The notes: generated by a model not told the origin, from the sequence alone. Shown: positions 23,829-35,920, counted from the first letter of the stretch. The stretch is DNA of 64,000 nucleotides from Malania oleifera (GCF_029873635.1 NC_080422.1:2336001-2400000), one strand, 5' to 3'. Program-made: numbers and translations.

Positions 23829-23886
<58 letters not shown>
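23829..23886. repeat. (TA)n microsatellite
   Basis: An uninterrupted TA run of almost 60 bases lies between two copies of the MITE-like family. Confidence 0.95.
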
Positions 23887-23891
<5 letters not shown>

Positions 23892-23929
23892 ATGAACTAC
23901 ATGGTGAGTCAATTTTTTTTCCCCTAAGC

Positions 23930-24198
23930 CCTGTTTGAAACCTAGAAAATATTAGGAAAAGAAATGAAAAATATTAAGGAATCCATATTTCCATGTTTGG
24001 TTATTAAGAAAGAAAATTAAAAAAAAAAAAAAACAAATCTATGAACAAATGATTTTGCACATCATTGATATTTAGTTTTTTCTTAATTTTTATTTTTGAT
24101 AGTATTTTATATAGAAAGAAAAAATTAGGAAAAATTAATCTTCTCCTTATTTTCTTTTCCTTTCCCCAAAGGAAATCCTTAATCCAAATGGACCCCTA
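23930..24198 (+). mobile_element. MITE-like element, copy 2
   Basis: The unit starts AGCCCTGTTTGAAACCTAG and ends AATCCTTAATCCAAATGG plus ACCCC. The two ends are imperfect inverted repeats around a (C/T)GTTTGG core. The interior matches copy 4 read on the opposite strand (AAAATATTAGG, CATGTTTGGTTATTAAG). Confidence 0.55.
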
Positions 24199-24199
24199 A

Positions 24200-24662
24200 A
24201 GGATAAAATTAAACTTTGTAATCCCAAGCTTTCAAATTCGATTTCCTACTTATGATTCGCATAATGAGTTATTAGAAATGTGTCAATAAGAAGATCATAA
24301 TATTTTCATCCTCTAATTGAATATTTATCTGGGTGAATTCAAAGGCTGTTCAGATTGGAGTTTCAAATCATCAAACAATAGGAAAGAAAAATAATGAGAA
24401 GAGGAGATCCAGCAGACAGGCTTTTAATTTGGCCCCGTCAGCTGGCTCCTTTATTGATTTGCACAACACATTCCAAGTCCATGTATCTCTCCTCCCCCAA
24501 AAGCAAACATTTTCGTCCATTACTTCAAAACACCCTTCAAAGGAAGACTTTTCAAATTTCCACATTCACATCAATCACCTGTTGTTTCAACAATTTAAAA
24601 GTCTCGCCCCCACTCCATCTCTCAGCCACAATTAATTAACCCACCATACTCGTCTTCCTTCA

Positions 24663-24709
<47 letters not shown>

Positions 24710-27150
24710 ATGCAATGCTGAAAATGTATAAAATACAATTCAAGAAGGGTTAATAAAAACAAAGGGGCTTCCCAGGATGCAGTGCAGTACTTTCCCATGA
24801 GACAGCATCTTAGGAACACTGCTAAACAACAAAAAATTGCATTGATATAACCAAAGCACAAGTTCCAACCCACCCTTAACCTTTTGCTGCTATTAAGGAA
24901 AGCTGCCTTGAACTCATCTTCAACACAAATCAATGCACTAATTCATTTATCAATTAATTAATGATAAATGTGTTGAAATTTGTCCACAAATACTCAAATC
25001 TGTTTGAAATTCATGCTCCCAAGCTCAGCAAAATTATATTTTAAAAGGTGTCGTATATATATAAACCTGATGAGAATTTGGTAGCAGCTGCATCCAAACA
25101 AGTGAGCGAGGGGCAAGCTTTTGATCATGGAAGGTGATGCAATTAATAGCAGGGGGAAAGTAGGGGTGTACCCCTTTTGGTATGAATCAAATTGCGCGCA
25201 CTGATCAAGACAAACCCTACCTAGCTTTTTGAAAGAAACTGTGTTTTTTTTTGGGGGGGAAGGGAGCTCTGAATATTGACATTCATCACAGAACCCTCGC
25301 TTGCTTTGCTGCATTCACTAATCAATTAAGAGGAGAGGGATAGACATGGATGGACTAATTACGCTTTTTTTGAATTGGGAATTGGGAATTAATTGGGTTT
25401 GTTTGGCAAATAAAGTTTTGCCCAACTGGAAAAATCATACCCCAATAATCACAGACAAGGGTAAAAAGGAATCCAGTTCTGCACGTAAATGCTGATGTTG
25501 ACTCATCTGCACCAGAAGCTCTCTCATACATAAATGACAAATACATACAATGAGAGAGAGAGAGAGAGAGAGACAGAGGCCCGGGAGGGGAGGGGGGGGG
25601 GGACAGAGCATTTAAATCCAGTGCAGCGTTCCATATGCCACAGCTTCAGGAGTAGAAGACAAAGTCACAGAACAAGGCTCTCGCCATACCCACTTAATTA
25701 AGACCAGCTGACCCTTTTGCCACGGCTGTCCCTTAATTGTCTTCCAGAGTTTTGGATTTCTTCAGTTCTTCCCATCACCTGCTACACACGCACACACACG
25801 CACACACACACACATAAATAGATGTAGGGACTTGGCTATATATGAACAAGTTAGGGCAACCAGCAAGCTTAGCTTTTGTTAGAACTGTCAACTTAAATAC
25901 AATTTGATCCTAAACTCAGCAGATTGGAGATGATAGTTTTAGCCAGCTACCCCTATCTATCAGTAATTGCTAGCTAGCCCTGTGAACAGTGCTGGGGTGA
26001 TTCGACAGTGCAGTACTATTGCACTGTGCCTGCTGCTCCTGAGATCTACCATTCACGCCTTTTACTACCATGCAATGCACAAACGGTAACTTAAGACTGA
26101 ACATAGACGTTCATCTATCCTTGCCACTTTGCATATATATAATATATAAGCGTAGGACTAACCCAATTAAAAATTTCACCTCAGAGTTATGCATTGGCTC
26201 TTTTTTTCTTTTCTTTTTTTTCTTTTTTTTTTAAAAAACAACCCACTTGAAAGAAAACTTTTGAGAAAAGCTTCATACTATTCCCTTTCACAATGCAGAC
26301 CTACCTTTTTCCAACAAGCTCGGCCATTCAGAATCCCAACACATCCTAGGGGCTATCTCTGCTGTTTTTGCACTGAGGAAGCTTTTGACTTGCTTGCTTG
26401 AGCACAAAAGCAAACGAGATTAATGGGAAGAACAGTAATCTTGCTTAGAATAATATATATATACGTGTGTGTGTGTGTGTGATGAAAAGAAAAAGGTTGA
26501 CTCGTCCATGTTGGGGTTGAGGGATTCTTTACATATGAAAAGGCTTTAACTGGCAATATAATAGGCAAAAAGGTCCTAAAAACCTCCTGATGATTTTTAT
26601 CTAATGGGTAAACAATGAGTTAAAAGTTTTTTTAAGAAAAACAAAGAAATGAAAAGGGTACGTTTAAACATGGTATACAGTGTAGAGTTTCAGGGAAATA
26701 CAGATACAGGGTACTGCTGCAAGCTAGCTAGGTTGCTTCTCAAACACAGCTTACAGGTCACAACCTTCAAAGATTATTCCTTTACCTTTCTTTAAGCAAG
26801 TTGCTATCTGGAGACGGTGTGCAGCATACGCTTTTCACAAAAGCCACTCAAATCTACAGATCAAATCATCATGTTCATATGATAACGAAAAAATTAAAAT
26901 GGGAATGAAAAGCCAAGCTATTTCAATGGAGAAAAGGAAACCAGAATCCAGAAAATTGAACAAGACCAACTTCACAAGATATCGCAGATCCGAACGTAAA
27001 GGGAAAGTGCTGTAAGCCAAAAGAGGAGATAAAGAAATGGAATATAGAAAATAAGAACAAGAAACTCATTTCACAAAATATCAAAGATCCAATCGTGTGC
27101 CAAGACAGAAGATGAAACACTATCAGAACTAGAGAAGCACTTGCATTGTA
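24200..27150. other. Non-coding stretch, no gene recognised
   Basis: Short open frames exist on both strands but none resembles a known family. The stretch has CT or GA runs (about 24,667-24,706 and 25,550-25,573), a CA run (about 25,789-25,815), and TA/GT runs near 26,453-26,481. It lies downstream of the MIR166 hairpin on that gene's strand, so part may belong to the primary transcript, which I cannot delimit. Confidence 0.5.
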
Positions 27151-27152
27151 AG

Positions 27153-27275
<123 letters not shown>

Positions 27276-27439
27276 GAAATTAACCAAATACAATCCATCT
27301 CCTGAACAGGAAATGAACCAAAAAGAAATTATATATGAAATGATTCGTGTATTTCATCAGAAGAACCTAGTCACAGAGGAGTTCTCAACTTCTGTGAAAG
27401 CGGGTATAACTGTGATGAACTAAATCTGAGACAAAAAGT

Positions 27440-27720
27440 CTAATGGGGGTACTTTTGAAAAAGGCCTTTTTGGGTTAAATCTGGTAAATTTTTACCTTCT
27501 CGTTGCCTGGAAAACGCAAATACATCTTCACCCTGAGAGTTCAGAAAGATAAAGAGAAAATTAAAGCTTTTCTGCGCATCAAACATCCGCTGTGAAACCC
27601 TAAGAAGAAGAAGGTGGAGTCGATCCTTTTGGAAAAGCAGATCTAGTGAGCGAGAGCAGAAACGGACAGATGGGATTCTTGGAGGCATCGGGAAAAAGAT
27701 CGGCCCAATGATGAACTGTA
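27440..27720 (-). promoter_or_regulatory. Leader-like segment with telo-box, minus strand
   Basis: On the minus strand a CTTCTTCTTCTTAGGGTTTC stretch resembles the transcription-start regions of plant housekeeping genes. AAACCCTAA (plus strand, near 27,595) is the telo-box. No coding exon that I recognise follows. It could belong to the downstream part of the MIR166 transcription unit or be a remnant promoter. Confidence 0.3.
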
Positions 27721-28084
27721 GAAAGCTAGAGAAGAGACTGACAGAAAATTACACAAAATTTGATGATGAAATTTATAAGGAAAAAAACAAAATAAAAGAG
27801 TAGATAGTAATGATGAAGGCCTTTTCAGTTTTCTCCCCCATTATTCCAGATCTTGTGCGTCAGAAATGTGTAAAAGCAGTCAAAATCTTTCATCATTACA
27901 CCAATCTGCTCATGCACAACCACCCTAATTCCCCTTAACACGTACCCTTTAACCAAAAGTCCAAAATAAACCCACAAAAAGGGCAAAAAAGTCGAATCAG
28001 AAAGCGCATCGAGACATAAAAATGTAACCGAACACAAAAACCCACCTTCAGATCATGCGGTGGAGAATCGGAGATGAAGATCAG

Positions 28085-28275
28085 AGAAGCAACAATTGGG
28101 GGGAATGAAGCCTGGTCCGACGTCGCTAACTCATATGATCATTGATCAAAGATCTCTCTGCTCATTCACGGAGATCTGTAGAAAGAAATTGATCCATTGA
28201 GATTTATATAGAGATCAATAGATCAAGTTGGTTCGCGGCCTCGAGCCAGACAACATTCCCCTCAAAACCCATAGC
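28085..28275 (-). ncRNA. MIR166: MIR166 microRNA precursor
   Basis: This is a foldback on the minus strand. The 3' arm (28,100-28,120) reads TCGGACCAGG then CTTCATTCCCC, which is the exact mature miR166 sequence as I know it. The 5' arm (28,239-28,259) reads GGAATGTTGT then CTGGCTCGAGG, the usual miR166 star form. The roughly 118-base loop region can pair further (TTGATCTATTGATCTC with GAGATCTTTGATCAA). In land plants miR166 guides ARGONAUTE10/1 to transcripts of class III HD-ZIP factors (PHABULOSA, REVOLUTA and relatives), which set leaf polarity, meristem and vascular pattern. DICER-LIKE1 cuts the hairpin in the nucleus. Both arms are intact, so this looks functional. Paralogue number cannot be assigned. 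Confidence 0.95.
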
Positions 28276-28560
28276 TTCCTTCCTCGCGCGATCTCCTGTC
28301 TGCACCTTCTGCTGAGAAAGAAGAAGAAGAAGAAGAAGGGATTTGTGTGGGGATGGGGGAAATGGGGATAGAGATAAAAAGGAGGCGTGGGGGAGAAAGG
28401 ACAAAGGGAGCAATTAAAGCAAGCAGAGACCCTACACAACGCAACGCAACGCAACACAACTGGGAAATGACCACGACCTCCTTCCCACTCTCTCTCTTCT
28501 CCCAGTCTCCCCTCGGCCCTCACCCTCTCCACACCCCCTCTCTACCATGCAATCTATATA
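28276..28560 (-). promoter_or_regulatory. Probable MIR166 5' leader and promoter side
   Basis: Upstream of the hairpin on the minus strand lies a pyrimidine-rich leader with TCTTCTTCTTCTTCTTC, CTCCTTTTTATCTC and four TTGCG-like repeats (28,438-28,455). A TA run at about 28,556-28,586 could hold a TATA element. A 22-codon open frame (ATG at 28,272, MGFEGNVVWLEAANQL...) starts just outside the hairpin and overlaps the star arm. The start site itself is not proven. Confidence 0.4.
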
Positions 28561-28562
28561 TC

Positions 28563-28632
<70 letters not shown>
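28554..28632. repeat. (TA)n(GA)n microsatellite
   Basis: A TA run is followed by a long GA run directly on the promoter side of the MIR166 hairpin. Its length could affect promoter spacing. Confidence 0.95.
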
Positions 28633-28636
<4 letters not shown>

Positions 28637-28639
28637 TTA

Positions 28640-30138
28640 TGGACCAAGCCACCCCCCACCCCCCATCTTTATACACACACGCACTCTCTCTCTCTTTGTG
28701 ATTTCAAACCTTCGCTCTATCTATTATCTACCGCAGGATCATGATGACCTAATCACACCATCATCTGTGTTTTTCAGGAAATAATCATAAGCAATAGCCC
28801 AGAAGAGCCATGTCAATACTAAATGCAATTACCTCTGCTACAACAGTATTAATGATGGTAGAGATGATTTATCCATGTATATGGTCGCACGTTGATGACC
28901 AAGGAAGAAGCTCAAGCACTCAAAAGAATATAAAAAAGAAAAAAGAAGAGTCAACAATTAGTTGAACTAATTTTGCCGCCCATGCTTGCAATAATTAATT
29001 GAAATTATTTGCCATTTTTATAATCGCACTACTATTTAGAATAATAATGTACTACCTTATACCTCATATTGATTTGATGTGAACTTTCAATGGGTAGTAA
29101 AACATCAGACTAAACCATACATTATTTAATAAAGTTAATGACGAAACACTCTTACTACTAGTTTGGTATTGAACTTACGACTTATCTAGATTAAAATGTT
29201 TATTTTACCATTTTCTTCATATTCGATTGTAAAATTATAGTTTTTCATTTTAAATATTGTAATCTATGATTTATTTTTATGTGCAAGCTTATGTAGTGTG
29301 TTTACACGTGTAAGATTTTATGTGTGTGCGTGTATGTGTGAAAATTAGAACAAACACATATCTAATTATCTATATTAGATCTAAGTATTAGGTCGATCTA
29401 GTCAAGTTTGCTTGTCTCTTTCTTAAACTTTATTATTAAGTGGGTTAGAAGCTCAAAAAGGAGGTAATTATTCAAGTCAGGTTAGTTAGTAAATGTTCTA
29501 CTAAGGCACCCTTTAAATAGAAAAAGACCCAAAGAAATATTGAAATAACTGAGTATACTAATTCATACATGAAATGCAACTATGTACATATACATACGTG
29601 CGCATGCCTTGATTTCTCTATCATGCACCAATGCTTAGTTGTGTATGTCACTATTTTGTATACTAAAACTTCATCATGTAATAAGCAAAAAGATTTCATT
29701 CACAATTTCACATTACTTAGCTCACACGAATATTCAATTATTATGTAACTCAATTAATTAACGTGAAAAATACTAATGCTATGTATGCGTTAGTGCATAG
29801 TAGAGGAGTTAGACATGTATGCACATAGATTAGACCTAAACCCAAGTTTAAAACTTGGGAAGCGCGCCCTTTGGAGGGCAAACCGAAGCTAGCCAACATT
29901 AACATATAAAATACACATATGCATATATGCATATAAAAAGTTTAAATACTTTTATATCTTAATAAGTTTAAATATGTTGTTAATATTTTAAGTTATAAAT
30001 AGAAAAAGAATATTTTACTCTATGGAGAGGTATGTGTTTGCAAACCTTTTATGTATCTGACATCTGTTGTCCCATATTGGAAGTTTTGAAAGAATTTAAA
30101 TAAGTTTATAAAATAATTTTCATCTCAATTCCTATAAG
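28640..30138. other. AT-rich intergenic stretch
   Basis: I see no gene, repeat family or RNA in this stretch beyond short low-complexity runs. Confidence 0.6.
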
Positions 30139-30139
30139 G

Positions 30140-30346
30140 GAAAAAGGTGGGATCAAAGTTATCACTTGTAACTTTGGTGATCCCAATGTCTCAGATTCGA
30201 TACCCCTTTGAGAGTTTACCTTAGTGAATTACCAAGGGTGGATCAATGGACGGGCGGCTTTCACTCCCCCAAGGTTTGGTACTACGCCATAGTGTCCAAA
30301 GTGACGCGATAGTGGCTGGAGTCTCTAGATTATAAAAAAAAAAAAA
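30140..30346 (+). mobile_element. tRNA-derived SINE
   Basis: The unit has a B-box-like CAGATTCGATACCCC, then TTAGTGAATTACCAAGG, GGTTTGGTACTACGCC and a 3' part GTGGCTGGAGTCTC that leads into TTATAAAAAAAAAAAA. The same 3' part (CAGTGGCTGGAGATCTCAC) ends the minus-strand copy at 36,828. No coding capacity; LINE enzymes would mobilise it. The 5' A-box part is diverged. Confidence 0.65.
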
Positions 30347-30879
30347 CACTTCTCATATCTACAAAAAAGAGGTCGATTTTTTTATTGATTGATTTATGAT
30401 TTTGTTTCCTAACACCAAATGACATTTAATCGTAATCTCATTTACTATTTTCTACCTAATGCTCATGTTTAACATTATCAAATGACATTTAATCCGAATC
30501 TCATCTAGTTATACTCGTGTTTAATATTATCAAATGACATTTAATCCGAATCTCATCTAGTATCTTCTACCTAATGCTCATGTTTGCTCAAGGACATATT
30601 AGTGCACAAATAATGGTTAATTAATGACAAATTAGTTTAGTCATGGAACTTTACAAAATAGGGAGTCTTTATTGCAGCTCTTGATAAATTTTAAAATTTT
30701 CTTATAGTTATAAAATAAGAAACTCCCCTAAATAAAATAAAAATAAAAATCATTCATCTTGAATGGTACTATACGTAACAGTGGGGGCATTCAAGAAAAA
30801 CAAAAAGTACGTAAAAGAGCAATAAATGAGAAATCTGAGAATAATAAATGTGAAAAAAAAATAACGGGAGAGGGGAAAA
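30347..30879. other. AT-rich stretch with short duplication
   Basis: A roughly 60-base motif containing CAAATGACATTTAATC and CGAATCTCATCTAGT is repeated about three times between 30,414 and 30,585. Nothing else is recognised. Confidence 0.5.
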
Positions 30880-31180
30880 CCCCTCGTTCAGTGCGCTGCT
30901 TCTTTTTCTTCGCTCCCGGGGGGTTCTTCGAGACGTCGACAGACGGACCCTGACCCTGACCCTGACCCTGACCCTGACCCATATTGACAGCATAGATAAG
31001 GGGGGGCGGTCCGGGCTGGGCTGGGCTGGGCTGGGCTGGAGTGACCCTTTTATTTATCGGGTGCGGGCAGGACCACCGCGGCCGCTGCTCCTGCGTCCCT
31101 CTGATTGCGAGACACGCTTTGACTTTTCTCCATTTTGCTTTTTGATCAGAGGCTGCTGACTGCTGACTGCTGACTGCTCT
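30880..31180. repeat. GC-rich patch with three short tandem repeats
   Basis: The patch holds a (CCCTGA)n run of about six units (about 30,947-30,980), a (GGGCT)n run (about 31,014-31,038) and a (GACTGCT)n run (about 31,148-31,174). It is markedly GC-rich against its AT-rich surroundings. A minus-strand frame crosses it, but its protein is just the repeats read through (GQGQGQGQ) and is not credible as a gene. Confidence 0.8.
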
Positions 31181-31259
31181 TGCCCTTTTTAAAAAATTTA
31201 ACATGAATGGGAAGTGAACTTGGACTTCAACCCTTTTGCTTTTTAGGCACCTCCTCAAA

Positions 31260-33010
31260 TTCGGTGTACTAAAAGGTAGGCAGCTAGAGATAGAGCCATA
31301 GAGGAGTAGCCCCTTTGACTCCCTCCCAGTTTTAATTAGCCCCCTTCTCTTTTTTTAATTATTAATTGATCTACCCAACCCTAGTTTATTATTCTTATAG
31401 GCATTTTTTTAAAATTCAAGAATTTATAAATTTAATTTAGTTTATTATTTTCAAGAGCTCGAGTGCGAAGTAATCGATGCTTATGATTTTAGAGAGAGCA
31501 ACTCTAGCGAGAATGGAGGAATTATGGTTGTTTTGAGATTTCGATCAATTGAAAATAAGATAATTTGAAACACTTAAATGATAGAATGACACGTGACTAA
31601 AAAGAAAATAAGGAAATGTCTCGGGTAGTACTTAAGCTAATTATGGAAAAGACCAGGAAAGTGGGCCACCCTTAGAAAACCCTAATTAATTCGATTCGAT
31701 AAAGTCAAATCTCTCTATAATGCTCGAGATTTCGAAATTGATTAAGAGAACCGCCACGTGTCTTGTGCTCAATCTCAAGCATCTATTGAGTGTCCGACTT
31801 CTGAAAAAGTTATGAAATTAAAAGTTAATCAAGTAAGCAATTATTATTTGGATGTCAACTGTAATTAATATTAGACTAAACAAAGGTAAAAAAAAAAAAA
31901 TTGAGGTCTTTACGGTTACAAATTTAACACTTTTTTATTTTTTTAGTTTTTAATATATGAATAAAAAAATGATAATAATATAAATTTTTTATATACAATT
32001 TTTAAAAATGAAAATTAAAAAATAAAGTGGAAATTTTGAATTCATTTAAAAACATTAAAAGTAAAAAGAAAATCACTTTTCACAATTGAGCCAGACAAAT
32101 AAAAATTTTAATTCTTTTTTTAAAAAATAGATACATTTTTTGTGACTTCCGGTGTATATGACAAATAATAATTAGATTTAGAAAGAATAGATAAAAATTA
32201 AAGATAAGAAAAATCTTTTAGGGTCTTTTCACATAATATTTTATTCATATAGGACAAAAATAATTTTTTAGGCTGTTTTAGCAAATAAGATTTTATTTGA
32301 AAAAAGGAAAACAATAAGAAATTATATTTTTACTATTTTACTTATTTTAATATGATTAATAAGAAAAAAAATCATTTGTGAGTAGAACCAATTTTGCGTT
32401 CATCCATTTGCTATATATTTCATTTTCCTTTTATGTTTTCTTGAAAACTTAAAAAAAAAATAAACTTATTTTATCATGTTAATTTTTGTTTATTATATTT
32501 TTCAAGTTATAAACAAGACCTTAATGTTCTTTTTCTTTTTTTAAATAAAAGATAAATTCCGGAGGATAATTGTAATTTTATACATTTACAAGAGCAAGTA
32601 GATAAATTAATATCGTGCCAGAAGATGAATTATAGATCTCGAATTTAAATTTGTATGGACTTAGGTGAAATTTAGTATAATTTTGCTTTGCGCTCTGTCC
32701 AAATCAAAAAAATCTAAAATATATAAAGTTCAATCCTAAGCTTTCAAACATGAGATAAATATATAGCCGAACTAAAATTCAATCAATTTCAAGTAATATT
32801 ATTAGATTTTTGAATGAAATGAATGGGTTGAATTTTATCTACATAGGGTTACTACTAATGTAACATTTGTTGCATTGAAATTTTAGGATTCCCAAAAATT
32901 AGATATTTTTTATTATTTAAAAAAATTATAAAATTTGTGTGAAGGTATGTCAAGAGGATCTCGGTTACCATCATTTTATTAGTATAATACTAATAATAAT
33001 AATAATAATA
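31260..33010. other. AT-rich stretch, degraded MITE-like pieces
   Basis: No gene is visible. Between about 32,215 and 32,480, phrases such as TTCATCCATTTGCTATAT match copy 5 of the MITE-like family loosely. An (AAT)n run lies at about 32,989-33,013. Confidence 0.4.
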
Positions 33011-33011
33011 A

Positions 33012-33290
33012 TAGCTCAAGACATCCCGATTAAATGGTCAGGGTTTGAATTTTCGAAGTTACGATTTTCTGATTAAAATAATACCTTAACATTTGAGTGA
33101 AAAGGGAAGAGCAACGAATCCATTGTTTCAATTGATTAATCGAATATTAAAGGACTTCGAAAACTCGAGGTTCTTCTGATTAAATTGTCAAGATTCGAGT
33201 TTTCAGAGTTACGATTTTCTGAGAAGAGTAACGATTAACGAACTTATTATTTCGATGGATTAATCAAATGTCTAAAAGATGCCGATAGAA
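33012..33290. repeat. Imperfect tandem duplication, about 140-bp unit
   Basis: Two adjacent units share GATTAAAT(G/T)GTCA(G/A)G, GAGTTACGATTTTCTGA and GATTAATC(G/A)AAT. They are clearly diverged, so the duplication is old. Confidence 0.6.
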
Positions 33291-33299
33291 GAAGAAAGG

Positions 33300-33850
33300 T
33301 GGGGGATGGGCATTGAATGGTGGGTGGGGGGAGTGGAAAAAGGATGGCATCAAATAGAAATAGAAATAGAAATAGAAATAAGAATACAAAGAACAAATCA
33401 AATCAAATTGATTGCATGTCGGTGGCGACTTCACTGAATTGTCTAATTTGGTGATTCAGCTTTGATGTGTCCCTCTCCCTTCCCCTGTCCCACGCTCACT
33501 TCCCCTCCCCCCACTTTAAATTAATTAATCAATCAATCTTCCACAATTATTCATTAATTCAAATAGCAAAATTTCTACGTATATATATATATATATAATA
33601 TATTCCCGTTGGATTTCAAATTTCAAAGTTCAAGAATGAAGGTAGACCTAATAACCCAACCCTACCTAGCTACGTTTTCTTAAAACCTAAAAGCAAGGAG
33701 AGAGAGAGAGAGAGTCAGCCCTCACGTTTTTCTAGCATTCCAAACACCATCCAAGTCCAATGCACAATCACAGTGAACATGCAGAATTTGCAGAGCCCAA
33801 AAGACAAAAATTAAAAAGGATAAATTAAAGATTATGTGAAGAACGTGTTG
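33300..33850. other. Intergenic stretch with (AAATAG)n
   Basis: A short AAATAG tandem run lies at about 33,352-33,380. GA and TA runs lie near 33,581 and 33,697. No gene is recognised. Confidence 0.5.
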
Positions 33851-34165
33851 GCATATATTAGGATTTTCATTTTTGGATTAAGATTCTGTTGGAAACTCAG
33901 AAAATATGAAGTATTCATGATTTTTTTGTTGGTTAATGAGAATAGTAAGAAAGAAAATAAAAAATATATCAAGTTTGAGGACAAAATTTTGATTTTATAT
34001 ATTATAAATTAAATATCATGTGAAGAAAGTATCGGCATTTTTAAGGATTTTCATTTTTGGGATCAAGGCTCTTTTGAAATTCAAAGAATATTACAGAAAG
34101 GAAACGAAACTATTAAAGTATCTATGTTTTTTCCATGTTTGGTTATGGAGAGAAATAAGAAAGAA

Positions 34166-34209
<44 letters not shown>

Positions 34210-34410
34210 AATTCAAGAACAAAATTTTAAGTTTACATGTCGTTAATATTTAATTTTTTAAAATTTTTAAACACATAAAAACAAACTTTCATTTTTAATA
34301 CTGTTTAATATAGAAGGAAATTAAATATAATGGAAAATGAGTTTTCTCCTTATTTTTCCTTTCTTTCTTTTTTTCAAGTAAAATCCCTAATCTAAACGGG
34401 TTCTAAATGT
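33850..34410 (+). mobile_element. MITE-like element, copy 3 (with partial duplicate)
   Basis: The unit from about 34,030 to 34,410 ends AAATCCCTAATCTAAACGGG and has the family phrases CCATGTTTGGTTATGG and CATTTTTAATACTG. A partial copy of its left half (GTGAAGAA, CGGCAT or GGCATA, then AGGATTTTCATTTTTGG) precedes it from about 33,836, so two pieces lie side by side. A TA microsatellite has grown inside it (34,169-34,206). Confidence 0.5.
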
Positions 34411-34711
34411 CTTTAGCCAACGCTACCAATAAAGATTACCTCCTAATTGATTTAACATCCAATTAATTAGTGAAAATAGTTTCATATCATGAGATTAATG
34501 ATGAAGTGTTGGATCGTTTAGACAATCATCGGGCTCAATTTATTTTTTATTGTTTAAAAAAATTTAAAACGAAGTTACGTAATTTTGATGTCATACTTTC
34601 GAATATTAGTATTTTTTAAAAAAAATAATTAACATGAAGAGAAGAAAATATAGTTGAGACAAAAATTAAAATTCTACTTAATCAAAAAAAATTGACAAAA
34701 AATTTTTAGGG

Positions 34712-35003
34712 CCGGTTTGGAGAAAGAAAATGAAAGAAAAATAAAAAGGAAATTCATTTTTTACTATATTTTCTCTCTATATCAATTACCATTAAAATGA
34801 AAAAATATTCTATTATGATTAAAAATTAAGAAAAATCAAATCTTAAGGATGCGTAAAATTTTAAAAAAAAAATGCATTAATATACTGTATTTTTTTTTAT
34901 TTTATTTCTCACTTTCCTTGATAAACAAACATGACAAAGTAAAACCTTTCCTATTTTTCTTTCCATTCCCTAATATTTTCCAGATTCCAAACGGGTCGTC
35001 AGG
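34712..35003 (-). mobile_element. MITE-like element, copy 4
   Basis: This is an opposite-orientation copy. The right end TTTTCCAGATTCCAAACGGG is the reverse complement of the left end type of copy 2, and GATAAACAAACATGACAAAG corresponds to the CATGTTTGGTTATTAAG phrase. The ends form imperfect inverted repeats around CCGTTTGGA. Confidence 0.55.
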
Positions 35004-35009
35004 TTTCGA

Positions 35010-35920
35010 ACCTTTTCTTATTCAATAATTTAAACCATGAAATGTGAAGAAAGATTTTTTATTTCATTTGGCATCTTTAGAAAAAATAAATAAATAAATT
35101 ACAATGTATGAGCCAAATCCAAATCTAATTTAATTTGCTTTACATTTTTAGCTTCCAAAGTCTTACGACATTGACTTGTGAGTATCTTCACTCATTAATT
35201 ATTTTATCGAGCATTCACAATTGACCCATCCCTACCTAGGCTCTATGCCAAAATCTATCTTCCTTAGCTATCTCTTTTGATCATATATTTTTTTCAAAAA
35301 AGAAAACGATAAATAAATGAACGAATTAATAAAATAAACCTAGTTTATTTATATATAAATCTATTCGTAACCTTTACAAATTCCAGCCCTAGCTTGTAAT
35401 ACATGCATCTCGAACAAGCCTATGTATATATGTATTTATGTATTTGTCTATTTGTGTATGTCTTCACTAGATTAATCATAAAACAATTCTATTTCGAAAA
35501 CCCTCTTCCACCAACTCCACAACTCGATTCTCTTTTTCTTTGTTAATCGAATCGAACTTTTGTACAAGAGCCCGGAAATGAACTGTGGAATCGTTCAACC
35601 ACAATATATATAATTAAATCAATGAATAATTATTAATAAATTTTTTCTCGTTGTTTCTGTTCATGGAGAATCTTGTTTTCCACTCAAAGTCCACTTGGGT
35701 GGCGAAAAAAGCTACCAAAAGAGGTCGCCATCCTCTCCACTTTTCAACTAATCCCCTCCCCGTTTTCTTCTGCTTCTGTGCAAAAATATTTCTTTATATA
35801 ATTAGTGTTTTAGGAGAGAGAGAGAGAGAGAGAGAGATTATATATGTGGGTGCTGGTTGTTTGAACCTTGAAAACACAAATTTAAAACATACATGCATGC
35901 CACGACACATTGAATTTCGT
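35010..35920. other. Intergenic stretch, no gene recognised
   Basis: Short frames exist (for example 35,651 onward) but they run into GA repeats and show no family resemblance. Confidence 0.5.

Noticed and set aside
25242-25275. GAAGGGAGCTCTG, resembling the 3' part of miR159
   Set aside because: The 5' half does not match (a run of T and G), and no partner arm is found within 250 bases on either side.
26005-26027. ACAGTGCA/TGCACTGT inverted repeat
   Set aside because: The stem is only eight pairs with a seven-base loop. That is too short for a microRNA precursor, and plant genes here do not use such a terminator.
30946-30980. (CCCTGA)n taken as telomeric repeat
   Set aside because: The plant telomere unit is the seven-base CCCTAAA; this is a six-base unit of about six copies, so it is only a microsatellite.
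30791-31258. 155-codon open frame, minus strand, with GQGQGQGQ
   Set aside because: The protein is the read-through of short DNA repeats plus basic low-complexity sequence, and resembles no family.
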